Of a stretch of DNA of 63,192 nucleotides, positions 26,739 through 34,656 are shown one piece after another. Both the position numbers and the translations under genes were made by a program. Source of the stretch: Streptomyces sp. ISL-94 (GTDB lineage: Bacteria; Actinomycetota; Actinomycetes; Streptomycetales; Streptomycetaceae); assembly GCF_018614075.1 (NCBI RefSeq), contig NZ_JAGGOZ010000086.1, positions 1 through 63,192 of the forward strand. The letters are read 5' to 3'. Within the stretch, counting starts at the first letter, position 1, and each line of letters begins with the position of its first letter. Below the pieces are notes generated by a model. The model did no database searches, had not been told where the DNA came from, and saw nothing but the letters and a program-made list of their open reading frames with translations.

Positions 26739-27641
26739 GTGACTAGCACCGATCTCACCGCCGGCGCCACCGCCACCACTTCTGCCGACACCTCCGTGAG
26801 GATCCCCTCCCCGGCCACTCCCTACCAGGGGGATATCGCCCGTTACTGGAACAACGAGGCCAGGCCCGTGAACCTGCGGCTCGGCGACGTCGACGGCCTT
26901 TACCACCACCACTACGGCATCGGCGACGTCGACCACTCCGCCCTCGGCGACGCCGACGACAGCGAGTACGAGAAGAAGCTGGTCGCCGAGCTCCACCGGC
27001 TGGAATCGGCGCAGGCCGAAGTCCTCCTGGACCACCTCGGCCCCATCGGGCGCGACGACACCCTCGTGGACGCCGGCTGCGGCCGCGGCGGCTCGATGGT
27101 CATGGCCCACCAGCGCTTCGGATGCAAGGTCGAGGGCGTCACCCTGTCGGCCAAGCAGGCCGACTTCGCCAACCAGCGCGCCCGCGAACTCGACATCCAG
27201 GACCATGTCCGCGCCCGCGTCTGCAACATGCTCAGCACGCCCTTCGACACCGGGCAGGCCGCGGCCTCCTGGAACAACGAGTCGAGCATGTACGTCGACC
27301 TGCACGACCTCTTCGCCGAGCACTCCCGCGTCCTCGCGGTCGGCGGCCGCTACGTGACCATCACCGGCTGCTGGAACCCGCGTTACGGCCAGCCCTCGAA
27401 GTGGGTCTCCCAGATCAACGCGCACTTCGAGTGCAACATCCACTCCCGCCGTGAGTACCTGCGCGCCATGGCGGACAACCGTCTCGTACCGCAGGCCGTC
27501 ATCGACCTGACCCCCGAGACGCTGCCCTACTGGGAGCTGCGGGCCACGTCTTCGCTGGTCACCGGCATCGAGGAGGCGTTCATCAACTCCTACAAGGACG
27601 GCTCCTTCCAGTACGTCCTGATCGCAGCGGACCGCGTCTGA
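26739..27641 (+). CDS. Geranyl diphosphate 2-C-methyltransferase
   Basis: A 300-residue SAM enzyme that makes 2-methyl-GPP for the MIB synthase. It has PATPYQGDIARYWNNEARPVN, DGLYHHHYG, motif I LVDAGCGRGGSMVMAHQRFG, and the family blocks EGVTLSAKQADFANQRA and SWNNESSMYVDLHDLF. GTG 26739 is preferred: GGA lies seven bases upstream, and the protein then begins VTSTD like characterised homologues. The alternative ATG 26727 has AAGG directly abutting it. If the ATG were used, the third codon would be TTA, the bldA-dependent leucine codon. The repeat and terminator that follow close the operon. Confidence 0.95.
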   Translation: MTSTDLTAGATATTSADTSVRIPSPATPYQGDIARYWNNEARPVNLRLGDVDGLYHHHYGIGDVDHSALGDADDSEYEKKLVAELHRLESAQAEVLLDHLGPIGRDDTLVDAGCGRGGSMVMAHQRFGCKVEGVTLSAKQADFANQRARELDIQDHVRARVCNMLSTPFDTGQAAASWNNESSMYVDLHDLFAEHSRVLAVGGRYVTITGCWNPRYGQPSKWVSQINAHFECNIHSRREYLRAMADNRLVPQAVIDLTPETLPYWELRATSSLVTGIEEAFINSYKDGSFQYVLIAADRV

Positions 27642-27717
27642 CCGACCGCGTCTGACCGACGGCGTCTGACCGACGGCGTCTGACCGACGGCGTCTGACCG
27701 ACGGCGTCTGACCGGCC
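27634..27717 (+). repeat. Six 14-bp tandem repeats spanning the stop codon of the methyltransferase
   Basis: Consecutive units of GCGTCTGACCGACG: units 2-5 are identical or nearly so, and the first and last end in CC. The first unit contains the gene's own Val-TGA end; every unit repeats a TGA. The period is not a multiple of three, unlike the repeats inside genes of this window. It lies directly before the terminator hairpin. Confidence 0.95.
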
Positions 27718-27741
27718 GCGTCCCACCCGACCGGGGACCGA

Positions 27742-27777
27742 AAGGGCCGGGCCCGTCACCCGACGGGCCCGGCCCTT
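27742..27777 (+). terminator. Strong terminator of the encapsulin/2-methylisoborneol operon
   Basis: AAGGGCCGGGCCCGTC (27742-27757) pairs perfectly with GACGGGCCCGGCCCTT (27762-27777) around a 4-base loop, a 16-bp stem. It separates the terpene operon from the hydrogenase locus. Confidence 0.9.
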
Positions 27778-27950
27778 CCGCCCCGGTGCCCGTGCCGTCG
27801 CGCATCCACCACGTGGCGGCCCACGCGCCCCCCTTCCGAGTGACACCCAAGCAAGGCCTCCGCGTCCGGCGGGCGGCCAGGACCGACGATCGCCAGCGGC
27901 CGTACCGTTCCGGCCGGCGATCACCGAGGTCCGGATGCTTGGGAGATCAC

Positions 27951-29723
27951 GTGCACGTCCTGCTCGCCGCCAGTGCCTTCAACAGCCTCACCCAGCGTGT
28001 CCACGCCGAACTGAGGGACCACGGCCACCACGTGGCGGTCGAACTCGCCCTGTCGGGCGACTCCCTGGCCGACGCCGTCCGCCGCCACGGGCCGGACCTC
28101 GTCCTGGCGCCGATGCTGAAGACGGCCGTCCCCCGCGAGGTCTGGTCCGCGCACACCTGCCTGATCGTCCATCCGGGGCCCGTCGGCGACCGGGGTCCCT
28201 CCTCGCTCGACTGGGCCATCACCCAGGACGCGACCCGATGGGGCGTCACCGTCCTGCAGGCCGGCGAGGAGATGGACGCCGGCGACGTCTGGGCATCCGT
28301 CGACTGCCCGCTGCCGCCCGTCGGCAAGAGCGACGCCTACCGCGGCGAGATCGCCGACGCGGCACTGGCCGCAGTCCTCCTGGCCGTCGACCGCTTCGCC
28401 TCCGGCACCTACGTCCCGCAACCGCAGCGCTCCGGCCACGCCCGGCCGTACCTGCGCCAGGAACACCGCCGGATCGACTGGGCCCACGACACCACGGAGA
28501 GCGTCGTACGCGCCCTGCGCGCTGCCGACTCGCAGCCCGGCGTCCTCGACGAACTGCTCGGCGGCCAGTGGTACCTCCACGGCGGCCACCCGGAGGACCG
28601 GCTGCGCGGCCGCCCCGGAGCGCTCCTGGCCACCAGGGCGGGCGCGGTCTGCCGGGCCACGGCCGACGGAGCCGTGTGGATCCCCGAACTGCGGGCCCGG
28701 CGCGTCCCCGGCGAGCCCGCCCCCGTCAAACTGCCCGCCGCGCTCGCCCTCGGGGACCGGCTCCCGCCGCTGCCCGAGATCCCCGCCCCGCCGTACGCCG
28801 ACCCCCCGGTGCGGACCTGGGCCGACATCGGCTACCGGGAGGAGGGCGGCGCCGGCTTCCTGTCGTTCTCCTTCCCCGGCGGCGCGATGAGCACCGAGCA
28901 GTGCCGGCGCCTGCTGGCGGCCTACCGTACGGCCTGTTCCCGCCCCACCTCCGTACTCGTCCTCGGCGGCGGCCGCGACTTCTTCTCCAACGGCATCCAC
29001 TTGGGCGTCATCGAGGCGGCCGCCGACCCGGCCGCCGAGTCCTGGGCCAACATCAACGCCATGGACGACCTGGTCGAGGCCGTGCTGACCACCACCGACC
29101 GGCTCGTCGTGGCCGCCCTCGGCGGCAACGCGGCGGCCGGCGGGGCCATGCTCGCCCTCGCCGCCGACGAGGTCTGGTGCAGGGCGGGGGTGGTCCTCAA
29201 CCCGCACTACCGGCTGATGGGGCTGTACGGGTCGGAGTACTGGACGTACACCCTGCCCCGCCGGGTCGGCACGGGCGTGGCGGAGCGCCTCACCACCGAG
29301 GCCCTGCCGCTCAGCGCCGACGCCGCCCGCCGGCTCGGGCTGACCGACCGCACCATCGCCTGCGGCCCGCAGGCCTTCGCGGCCGAGACCGCCCGGCTCG
29401 CGGCCCGCCTGGCGGCCTCACCCGCCACGCAGACCGCGATCGCCCGGAAGAAGGACCGGCGCGGCCGCGAGGAGGCGGTCCGGCCGCTCGCCGCCTACCG
29501 GGAGGCGGAGCTGGCCCAGATGCGCGAGACCTTCTTCGACCCGCGGGCTCCCTACCACGCGCTGCGCCGCGCCTTCGTACGCAAGGAGCCCCCGGACCGG
29601 ACCCCGCCGCACCTGGCGCGGGCCGTGCCCGGCCGGCGCACGGCCCCGCTCCCCGCCCGGCGGCCCGTCGTCATCACTGGACCGGCCCAGCACGACAGGG
29701 CAACAGGCCCGAAGAGCTGCTAG
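27951..29723 (+). CDS. hypX: HypX, CO-ligand-forming hydrogenase maturation protein
   Basis: A 590-residue fusion. The N-terminal half resembles N10-formyltetrahydrofolate-dependent formyltransferases (CLIVHPGPVGDRGPSSLDWAI, TVLQAGEEMDAGDVWAS). The C-terminal half is crotonase-like (LVLGGGRDFFSNGIHLGVIE, NINAMDDLVEAVL, ALGGNAAAGGAMLALAADEVW). Work on the Ralstonia system shows HypX makes formyl-CoA and releases CO, the CO ligand of the [NiFe] site under aerobic conditions. Start GTG 27951 follows GGGAG. It heads the hydrogenase locus, which fits a hydrogenase that works in air. Confidence 0.93.
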   Translation: MHVLLAASAFNSLTQRVHAELRDHGHHVAVELALSGDSLADAVRRHGPDLVLAPMLKTAVPREVWSAHTCLIVHPGPVGDRGPSSLDWAITQDATRWGVTVLQAGEEMDAGDVWASVDCPLPPVGKSDAYRGEIADAALAAVLLAVDRFASGTYVPQPQRSGHARPYLRQEHRRIDWAHDTTESVVRALRAADSQPGVLDELLGGQWYLHGGHPEDRLRGRPGALLATRAGAVCRATADGAVWIPELRARRVPGEPAPVKLPAALALGDRLPPLPEIPAPPYADPPVRTWADIGYREEGGAGFLSFSFPGGAMSTEQCRRLLAAYRTACSRPTSVLVLGGGRDFFSNGIHLGVIEAAADPAAESWANINAMDDLVEAVLTTTDRLVVAALGGNAAAGGAMLALAADEVWCRAGVVLNPHYRLMGLYGSEYWTYTLPRRVGTGVAERLTTEALPLSADAARRLGLTDRTIACGPQAFAAETARLAARLAASPATQTAIARKKDRRGREEAVRPLAAYREAELAQMRETFFDPRAPYHALRRAFVRKEPPDRTPPHLARAVPGRRTAPLPARRPVVITGPAQHDRATGPKSC

Positions 29724-29731
29724 CAAGAAGA

Positions 29732-29761
29732 GTGGAGGCGGGCCGGAGAGGCCGCCTCCAC
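29732..29761 (+). terminator. Hairpin between hypX and hhyS
   Basis: GTGGAGGCGG (29732-29741) pairs with CCGCCTCCAC (29752-29761) around a 10-base loop, directly after the hypX stop. It could attenuate transcription or stabilise the hhySL message rather than end transcription fully. The hhyS start follows 59 bases later. Confidence 0.5.
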
Positions 29762-29820
29762 CGCACACCCGGCCCCCCGGCCCCACCCCCCTCCGCATCC
29801 CTCCCCAAGGAGCGATCCTC

Positions 29821-30876
29821 ATGGATGCAGCAACGCCCAGCACGGTAGAGGACCCCCCGATCCACATCCTCTGGATCAACGCCGGACTGAGCTGCGACGG
29901 CGACTCGGTGTCCCTGACGGCAGCGATGCAGCCCAGCATCGAGGAGATCGTCACGGGCACGCTCCCCGGCCTGCCAAAAATCGCCGTGCACTGGCCGCTG
30001 ATCGACTTCGAATGCGGCCCGGTCGGCGGCGCGGACACCTTCATCGAATGGTTCTTCCAGGGGGAGCGCGGCGAGATCGACCCCTTCGTGCTCGTCGTCG
30101 AAGGGTCGATCCCCAACGAGAAGATCAAGCCCGAGGGCTACTGGTGCGGCTTCGGCGACAACCCCGAGACCGGCCAGCCCATCACCACCAGCGAGTGGAT
30201 CGACCGGCTCGCGCCCAAGGCCCTCGCCGTCGTGGCGATCGGCACCTGCGCCACGTACGGCGGCATCCACGCGATGGAGGGCAACCCCACGGGCGCCATG
30301 GGCGTGCCCGACTACCTGGGCTGGGACTGGACCTCGAAGGCCGGCATCCCGATCGTGTGCGTGCCGGGCTGCCCGATCCAGCCGGACAACTTCTCCGAGA
30401 CGCTCACCTACCTGCTCTACCAGGCGGCCGGCTCCGCCCCGATGATCCCGCTCGACGACAAACTCCGCCCGACCTGGCTGTTCGGCGCCACCGTGCACGA
30501 GGGGTGCGACCGCGCCGGCTACTACGAGCAGGGCCAGTTCGCCCAGACCTACGACTCCCCGCAATGCCTGGTCAAGATCGGCTGCTGGGGTCCCGTCGTC
30601 AAGTGCAACGTCCCCAAGCGCGGCTGGATGAACGGGATCGGCGGCTGTCCGAACGTCGGCGGCATCTGCATCGCCTGCACGATGCCCGGCTTCCCCGACA
30701 AGTTCATGCCGTTCATGGACGAGCCCCCCGGCGCCAGGGTGTCCGCGACGGCGAGCGGCGCGTACGGAGTCCTGATCCGCAAGCTCCGCTCGCTCACCGG
30801 CCGCACCGTGGACAAGGAGCCGAAGTGGCGCCACACGGGCCGGCAGCTGACCACCGGCTACCGCCCGCCCTGGTGA
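29821..30876 (+). CDS. hhyS: Group 1h (actinobacterial) [NiFe] hydrogenase small subunit
   Basis: A 351-residue electron-transfer subunit of the high-affinity H2-oxidising hydrogenase. Cluster ligand regions: WINAGLSCDGDSVSL with Cys25 and Asp28, IGTCATYGGIHAMEG, CVPGCPIQPDNFSE, then GATVHEGCDRAGYY, LVKIGCWGPVVKCNVPKRGW and CPNVGGICIACTMPGFPDKF. In the usual small subunit, position 28 is a Cys of a CxxC; here it is Asp, the known 3Cys-1Asp proximal cluster of actinobacterial hydrogenases. There is no Tat signal or membrane anchor. Streptomyces use this enzyme to scavenge atmospheric H2, mainly in spores. Confidence 0.97.
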   Translation: MDAATPSTVEDPPIHILWINAGLSCDGDSVSLTAAMQPSIEEIVTGTLPGLPKIAVHWPLIDFECGPVGGADTFIEWFFQGERGEIDPFVLVVEGSIPNEKIKPEGYWCGFGDNPETGQPITTSEWIDRLAPKALAVVAIGTCATYGGIHAMEGNPTGAMGVPDYLGWDWTSKAGIPIVCVPGCPIQPDNFSETLTYLLYQAAGSAPMIPLDDKLRPTWLFGATVHEGCDRAGYYEQGQFAQTYDSPQCLVKIGCWGPVVKCNVPKRGWMNGIGGCPNVGGICIACTMPGFPDKFMPFMDEPPGARVSATASGAYGVLIRKLRSLTGRTVDKEPKWRHTGRQLTTGYRPPW

Positions 30877-30966
30877 CCCCGGCCGCAGGCCCGGTCCTCC
30901 TCCGACCTGCGCCTGCCTGGCACACGTTCCCCGCTCCCGTTTCCAAGAAGGGTCACGGCACACAAG

Positions 30967-32751
30967 ATGACACCGAAGACGAAGGCGGCCGGTGACGGCA
31001 GCGGCCTGGTGGAGATGGCCTGGGATCCGATCACGCGGATCGTGGGCAGCCTCGGCATCCACACGAAGATCGACTTCAAGCAGAAGCGGGTCGCGGAGTG
31101 CTACAGCACCTCCTCGGTCTTCCGCGGCTACAGCGTCTTCATGCGCGGCAAGGACCCCCGCGACGCGCACTTCATCACCAGCCGCATCTGCGGGATCTGC
31201 GGCGACAACCACGCCACCTGCTCCGTGTACACGCAGAACATGGCCTACGGGGTGAAGCCGCCCCACCTCGCCGAGTGGATCATCAACCTGGGCGAGGCGG
31301 CGGAGTACATGTTCGACCACAACATCTTCCAGGAGAACCTGGTCGGGGTCGACTACTGCGAGAAGATGGTCCGCGAGACCAACCCGGGCGTCCTCGAACT
31401 GGCCGAGCGCACCGAGGCCCCGCACGCAGGCGACCACGGCTACCGCACCATCGCCGACATCATGCGCTCGCTCAACCCCATCGAGGGCGAGTTCTACCGC
31501 GAGGCCCTCCAGGTCAGCCGCTACACCCGCGAGATGTTCTGCCTGATGGAGGGCCGCCACGTGCACCCCTCCACCCTCTACCCGGGCGGCGTGGGCACGA
31601 TCGCCTCCGTGCAGCTCTTCACCGACTACCTGAGCCGCCTCATGCGGTACGTGGAGTTCATGAAGCGCGTCGTCCCGCTCCACGACGACCTCTTCGACTT
31701 CTTCTACGAGGCCTTGCCCGGGTACGAGGAGGTCGGCCGGCGCCGGGTGCTGCTCGGCTGCTGGGGCGCGCTCAACGACCCCGAGTACTGCGACTTCACG
31801 TACGCCAACATGACCGACTGGGGACGGAAGATGTTCGTCACCCCCGGCGTGATCGTGGACGGCAAGCTGGTCACCAACGACCTCACCCAGATCAACCTCG
31901 GCATCCGCATCCTGCTGGGCAGCTCCTACTACGACGACTGGGCGGGCCAGGAGAAGTTCGTCACCCACGACCCGCTGGGCAACCCGGTCGACGCCCGCCA
32001 CCCCTGGAACCAGCACACCATCCCCGCCCCGCAGAAGCGCGACTTCGACGACAAGTACAGCTGGGTGATGTCGCCGCGCTGGTTCGACGGCAAGGACCAC
32101 CTCGCGCTGGACACCGGCGGCGGCCCCATCGCGCGCCTGTGGTCCACCGCCCTGTCCGGGCTCGTCGACGTCGGCTACGTCAAGGCCACCGGGCACAGCG
32201 TCGTCATCAACCTGCCGAGGACGATGACCAAGCCCGAGAAGCGCTTCGAGTGGCAGATCCCGAAGTGGAGCAACGCGCTGGAGCGCAACCGCGCCCGCAC
32301 CTACTTCCAGGCCTACGCGGCCGCCATCGCGCTGCACTGCGCGGAGAAGGGGCTGGCCGAGGTCCGCGCCGGGCGCACCCAGACCTGGGAGAAGTTCGAG
32401 GTGCCGGACGAGTCCATCGGCGTCGGCTTCACCGAGGCCGTCCGCGGCGTGCTCTCCCACCACATGGTGATCCGCGACGGCAAGATCGCCAACTACCACC
32501 CCTACCCGCCCACCCCGTGGAACGCCAGCACCCGTGACACCTTCGGCACCCCGGGACCGTACGAGGACGCCGTGCAGAACACCCCGATCTTCGAGGAGAA
32601 CCCCCCGGAGAACTTCAAGGGCATCGACATCATGCGCACCGTGCGCAGCTTCGACCCCTGTCTGCCCTGCGGCGTCCACATGTACGTCGGCGGCGGCAAG
32701 ACCGTGAAGTCGATGCACGTCCCCACCGGCCTGAGCGGACTGGGCGGATGA
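30967..32751 (+). CDS. hhyL: Group 1h [NiFe] hydrogenase large subunit
   Basis: A 594-residue catalytic subunit. The L1 motif RICGICGDNH holds Cys75 and Cys78; the L2 motif DPCLPCGVH holds Cys565 and Cys568. These are the four ligands of the Ni-Fe centre. A 23-residue extension (MYVGGGKTV to the Gly-Gly end) follows His571 and should be cut off by the maturation protease encoded downstream. WDPITRIVGSLGIH at the N-terminus and HYHPYPPT-type NYHPYPPTPWN near the end fit the family. It lies 90 bases after hhyS and overlaps the NifU-like gene by four bases. Confidence 0.97.
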   Translation: MTPKTKAAGDGSGLVEMAWDPITRIVGSLGIHTKIDFKQKRVAECYSTSSVFRGYSVFMRGKDPRDAHFITSRICGICGDNHATCSVYTQNMAYGVKPPHLAEWIINLGEAAEYMFDHNIFQENLVGVDYCEKMVRETNPGVLELAERTEAPHAGDHGYRTIADIMRSLNPIEGEFYREALQVSRYTREMFCLMEGRHVHPSTLYPGGVGTIASVQLFTDYLSRLMRYVEFMKRVVPLHDDLFDFFYEALPGYEEVGRRRVLLGCWGALNDPEYCDFTYANMTDWGRKMFVTPGVIVDGKLVTNDLTQINLGIRILLGSSYYDDWAGQEKFVTHDPLGNPVDARHPWNQHTIPAPQKRDFDDKYSWVMSPRWFDGKDHLALDTGGGPIARLWSTALSGLVDVGYVKATGHSVVINLPRTMTKPEKRFEWQIPKWSNALERNRARTYFQAYAAAIALHCAEKGLAEVRAGRTQTWEKFEVPDESIGVGFTEAVRGVLSHHMVIRDGKIANYHPYPPTPWNASTRDTFGTPGPYEDAVQNTPIFEENPPENFKGIDIMRTVRSFDPCLPCGVHMYVGGGKTVKSMHVPTGLSGLGG

Positions 32752-33287
32752 GCGCGGGGACGACCGCGGCCCGGGAGGCGGGCCGGCGGGTCGAGGAGGT
32801 CCTCGACGGGCTGGCGGCCGCCGGCGACCGGCAGGCCCGCGAGGCCGCCGAGGAACTGGTGCGCACGCTCATGGACTTCTACGGGGCCGGGCTGGCCCGG
32901 GTCGTGGAGCGGATCGGCGGACTTCCACCCGGCGCCGACCCGCTCGCCCGGCTGCTCGACGACGAGCTGGTGTCGAGCCTGCTGGTCCTGCACGACCTGC
33001 ACCCCGAGGACGTGCACACCCGGATCGCCCGCGCCCTGGACGCCGCGGCGCAGCCCGTGGAGCTGGTCGGCTTCGAGGAGGCCGCCGGCACCCTGCGACT
33101 GCGGTCCACCGCCACGGGCGGCGGCTGCGGCTGCGGGAGCACCGGCGACGCGGTCCGGCAGCGGATCGAGGACACCGTGGGCGCCTTCGCACCCGAAGTG
33201 ACCTCCGTGGACCTGGCGGCTGCCGACCCGCAGCCGACCCTGCTCCAGATCGGCACCCGGCCGCAGACCCCGGCGCGGGCTTCGTGA
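32748..33287 (+). CDS. NifU-like protein of the hydrogenase operon
   Basis: A 179-residue protein. The N-terminal 90 residues are helical and acidic; the C-terminal 85 residues show the NifU-C pattern (GTLRLRSTATGGGCGCGSTGDAVRQRIEDTVGAFAPEVTSVD), but the metal-binding loop is GGGCGCGST rather than the canonical CxxC of scaffold proteins, giving Cys-x-Cys. It overlaps hhyL by four bases upstream and the DUF5947 gene downstream. A role in delivering Fe-S clusters to HhyS is likely from context. Cluster binding by this altered loop is untested. Confidence 0.85.
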   Translation: MSAGTTAAREAGRRVEEVLDGLAAAGDRQAREAAEELVRTLMDFYGAGLARVVERIGGLPPGADPLARLLDDELVSSLLVLHDLHPEDVHTRIARALDAAAQPVELVGFEEAAGTLRLRSTATGGGCGCGSTGDAVRQRIEDTVGAFAPEVTSVDLAAADPQPTLLQIGTRPQTPARAS

Positions 33288-33955
33288 ACACGGGCCACCT
33301 GGGGGCGGCGCCCGCACCCGCGCGCGGCCTGCGGCGTTTCACCGGGCCGCGCGCACCGCGCCCCGAGACCTGCGAACTGTGCGGGGTGGCGGTGGCCGAG
33401 GACGGCCACCGCCACCTGGTGGAGACCGAGAAGCGGGCCCTGGTCTGCGCCTGCACGGGCTGCGCCCTGCTGTTCGAACGGCCGGGCGCGGGCGCGGGGC
33501 GCTTCCGCACCGTCCCGGACCGCTACCTGGCCGACCCCGACCACCAGTGGGACGACGGCGCCTGGGAGCTTCTCCAGATCCCGGTCGGCGTCGCCTTCTT
33601 CTTCCGCAACGCAGCACTCGACCGGCTCGTCGCGCTCTACCCGAGCCCGGCCGGAGCCACCGAGAGCGAACTCGATCCGGGGACCTGGCAGCGCGTGCTC
33701 GGCGCCGGCCGGCTGGCCGGGCTCCTCGAACCCGACGTGGAGGCCCTGCTGCTGCGCCGCAACGAGGGCCGGACCGAGTGCTACCTGGTGCCGATCGACG
33801 TCTGCTACGAGCTGGTCGGGCGGATGCGGCTGCTGTGGCAGGGCTTCGACGGCGGAGCCGAGGCCCGCGCCGCGCTGCGGGCCTTCTTCGAAGAGGTCGA
33901 ACGGCGCTCCCGGGTCGTGCCGTCCCCGGCCGCGGCAGCGGAGGCACGGCCGTGA
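33284..33955 (+). CDS. DUF5947 protein of the hydrogenase operon
   Basis: A 223-residue protein, GTG 33284 overlapping the NifU-like stop. It begins with a probable rubredoxin- or zinc-type site, CELCG near residue 30 and CACTGC about 30 residues later. A globular part follows (DRYLADPDHQWDDGAWELLQIPVGVAFFFRN, then LLLRRNEGRTECYLVPIDVCYELVGRMRLLW). I place it in DUF5947, a family found with actinobacterial group 1h hydrogenases. The paired Cys suggest a metal-binding or electron-carrier role in maturation or activity. No catalytic residues stand out. Confidence 0.85.
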   Translation: MNTGHLGAAPAPARGLRRFTGPRAPRPETCELCGVAVAEDGHRHLVETEKRALVCACTGCALLFERPGAGAGRFRTVPDRYLADPDHQWDDGAWELLQIPVGVAFFFRNAALDRLVALYPSPAGATESELDPGTWQRVLGAGRLAGLLEPDVEALLLRRNEGRTECYLVPIDVCYELVGRMRLLWQGFDGGAEARAALRAFFEEVERRSRVVPSPAAAAEARP

Positions 33956-34656
33956 CCGAGTTCGCCTTCGCCTGCACCGGAGTCAGGGCCGACCCGTACG
34001 CCGCCGGCCCCACCCTCGTCTTCCGGCTGCGCATCACCGCCTCCGCGGACACCCGCGTCCACGCCCTCGCCCTGCGCTGCCAGCTGCGCATCGAACCGGC
34101 CGGGCGGGGCTACGGGCGCGGCGAAGCCGCCGCGCTGCACGACCTGTTCGGCGAGCGCTCCCGGTGGGGCAGCACGCTCCAGCCCCTCCAGTTCGCCCAA
34201 GTCGCCGTGATGGTCCCGAGCTTCACGGGGGAGACCGAGACCGAGGTCGCCGTGCCCTGCACCTACGACATGGACATCGCGGCCGCCCGCTACTTCGACG
34301 CCCTGGAAGACGGCGAGGCACCGCTGCTGATGCTGTTCTCCGGTACGGCCTTCACCGGGTCCGGGGGCTTCCACGTCGAGCCCGTGCCCTGGGACCGCGA
34401 AGCCCCGTACCGGATGCCCGTGGCCGTGTGGCGGGAGATGGTCGAGCAGCACTTCCCCGGCTGCGGCTGGCTCCGCCTGCCGCGCGACACGATGGCGGAA
34501 CTCCTCGCCTACCGGTCGCGGCACGCGCTCGCCTCCTGGGAGTCGACCGTACGGGCACTCCTGGACGCCGCGGAGGTCAACGAGCCGCCGCCCCCCGACT
34601 CCGACCGGGCCGGTGCCCCCGTACTGCAGCGCGTCACCGGGAGGGCGACCCCATGA
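33952..34656 (+). CDS. DUF6084 protein of the hydrogenase operon
   Basis: A 234-residue protein from GTG 33952, overlapping its neighbours by four bases on both sides. It is probably beta-rich: FACTGVRADPYAAGPTLVFRLRI, VHALALRCQLRIEPAGRGY, LQFAQVAVMVPSFTGETETEVAVPCTYDMDIAAARYFDAL, LLMLFSGTAFTGSGGFHVEPVPWD. No metal or catalytic motif is visible and there is no signal peptide. The family accompanies hhySL in many actinobacteria and has no published function that I know of. The tight coupling suggests a structural or assembly role. Confidence 0.82.
   Translation: MTEFAFACTGVRADPYAAGPTLVFRLRITASADTRVHALALRCQLRIEPAGRGYGRGEAAALHDLFGERSRWGSTLQPLQFAQVAVMVPSFTGETETEVAVPCTYDMDIAAARYFDALEDGEAPLLMLFSGTAFTGSGGFHVEPVPWDREAPYRMPVAVWREMVEQHFPGCGWLRLPRDTMAELLAYRSRHALASWESTVRALLDAAEVNEPPPPDSDRAGAPVLQRVTGRATP

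Noticed and set aside
29674..32718. A 1014-codon open frame antisense to hhyS and hhyL
   Set aside because: It mirrors the third-position GC bias of the sense genes, has no family motif and no ribosome site, and runs through intergenic DNA. The sense frames carry all hydrogenase motifs.
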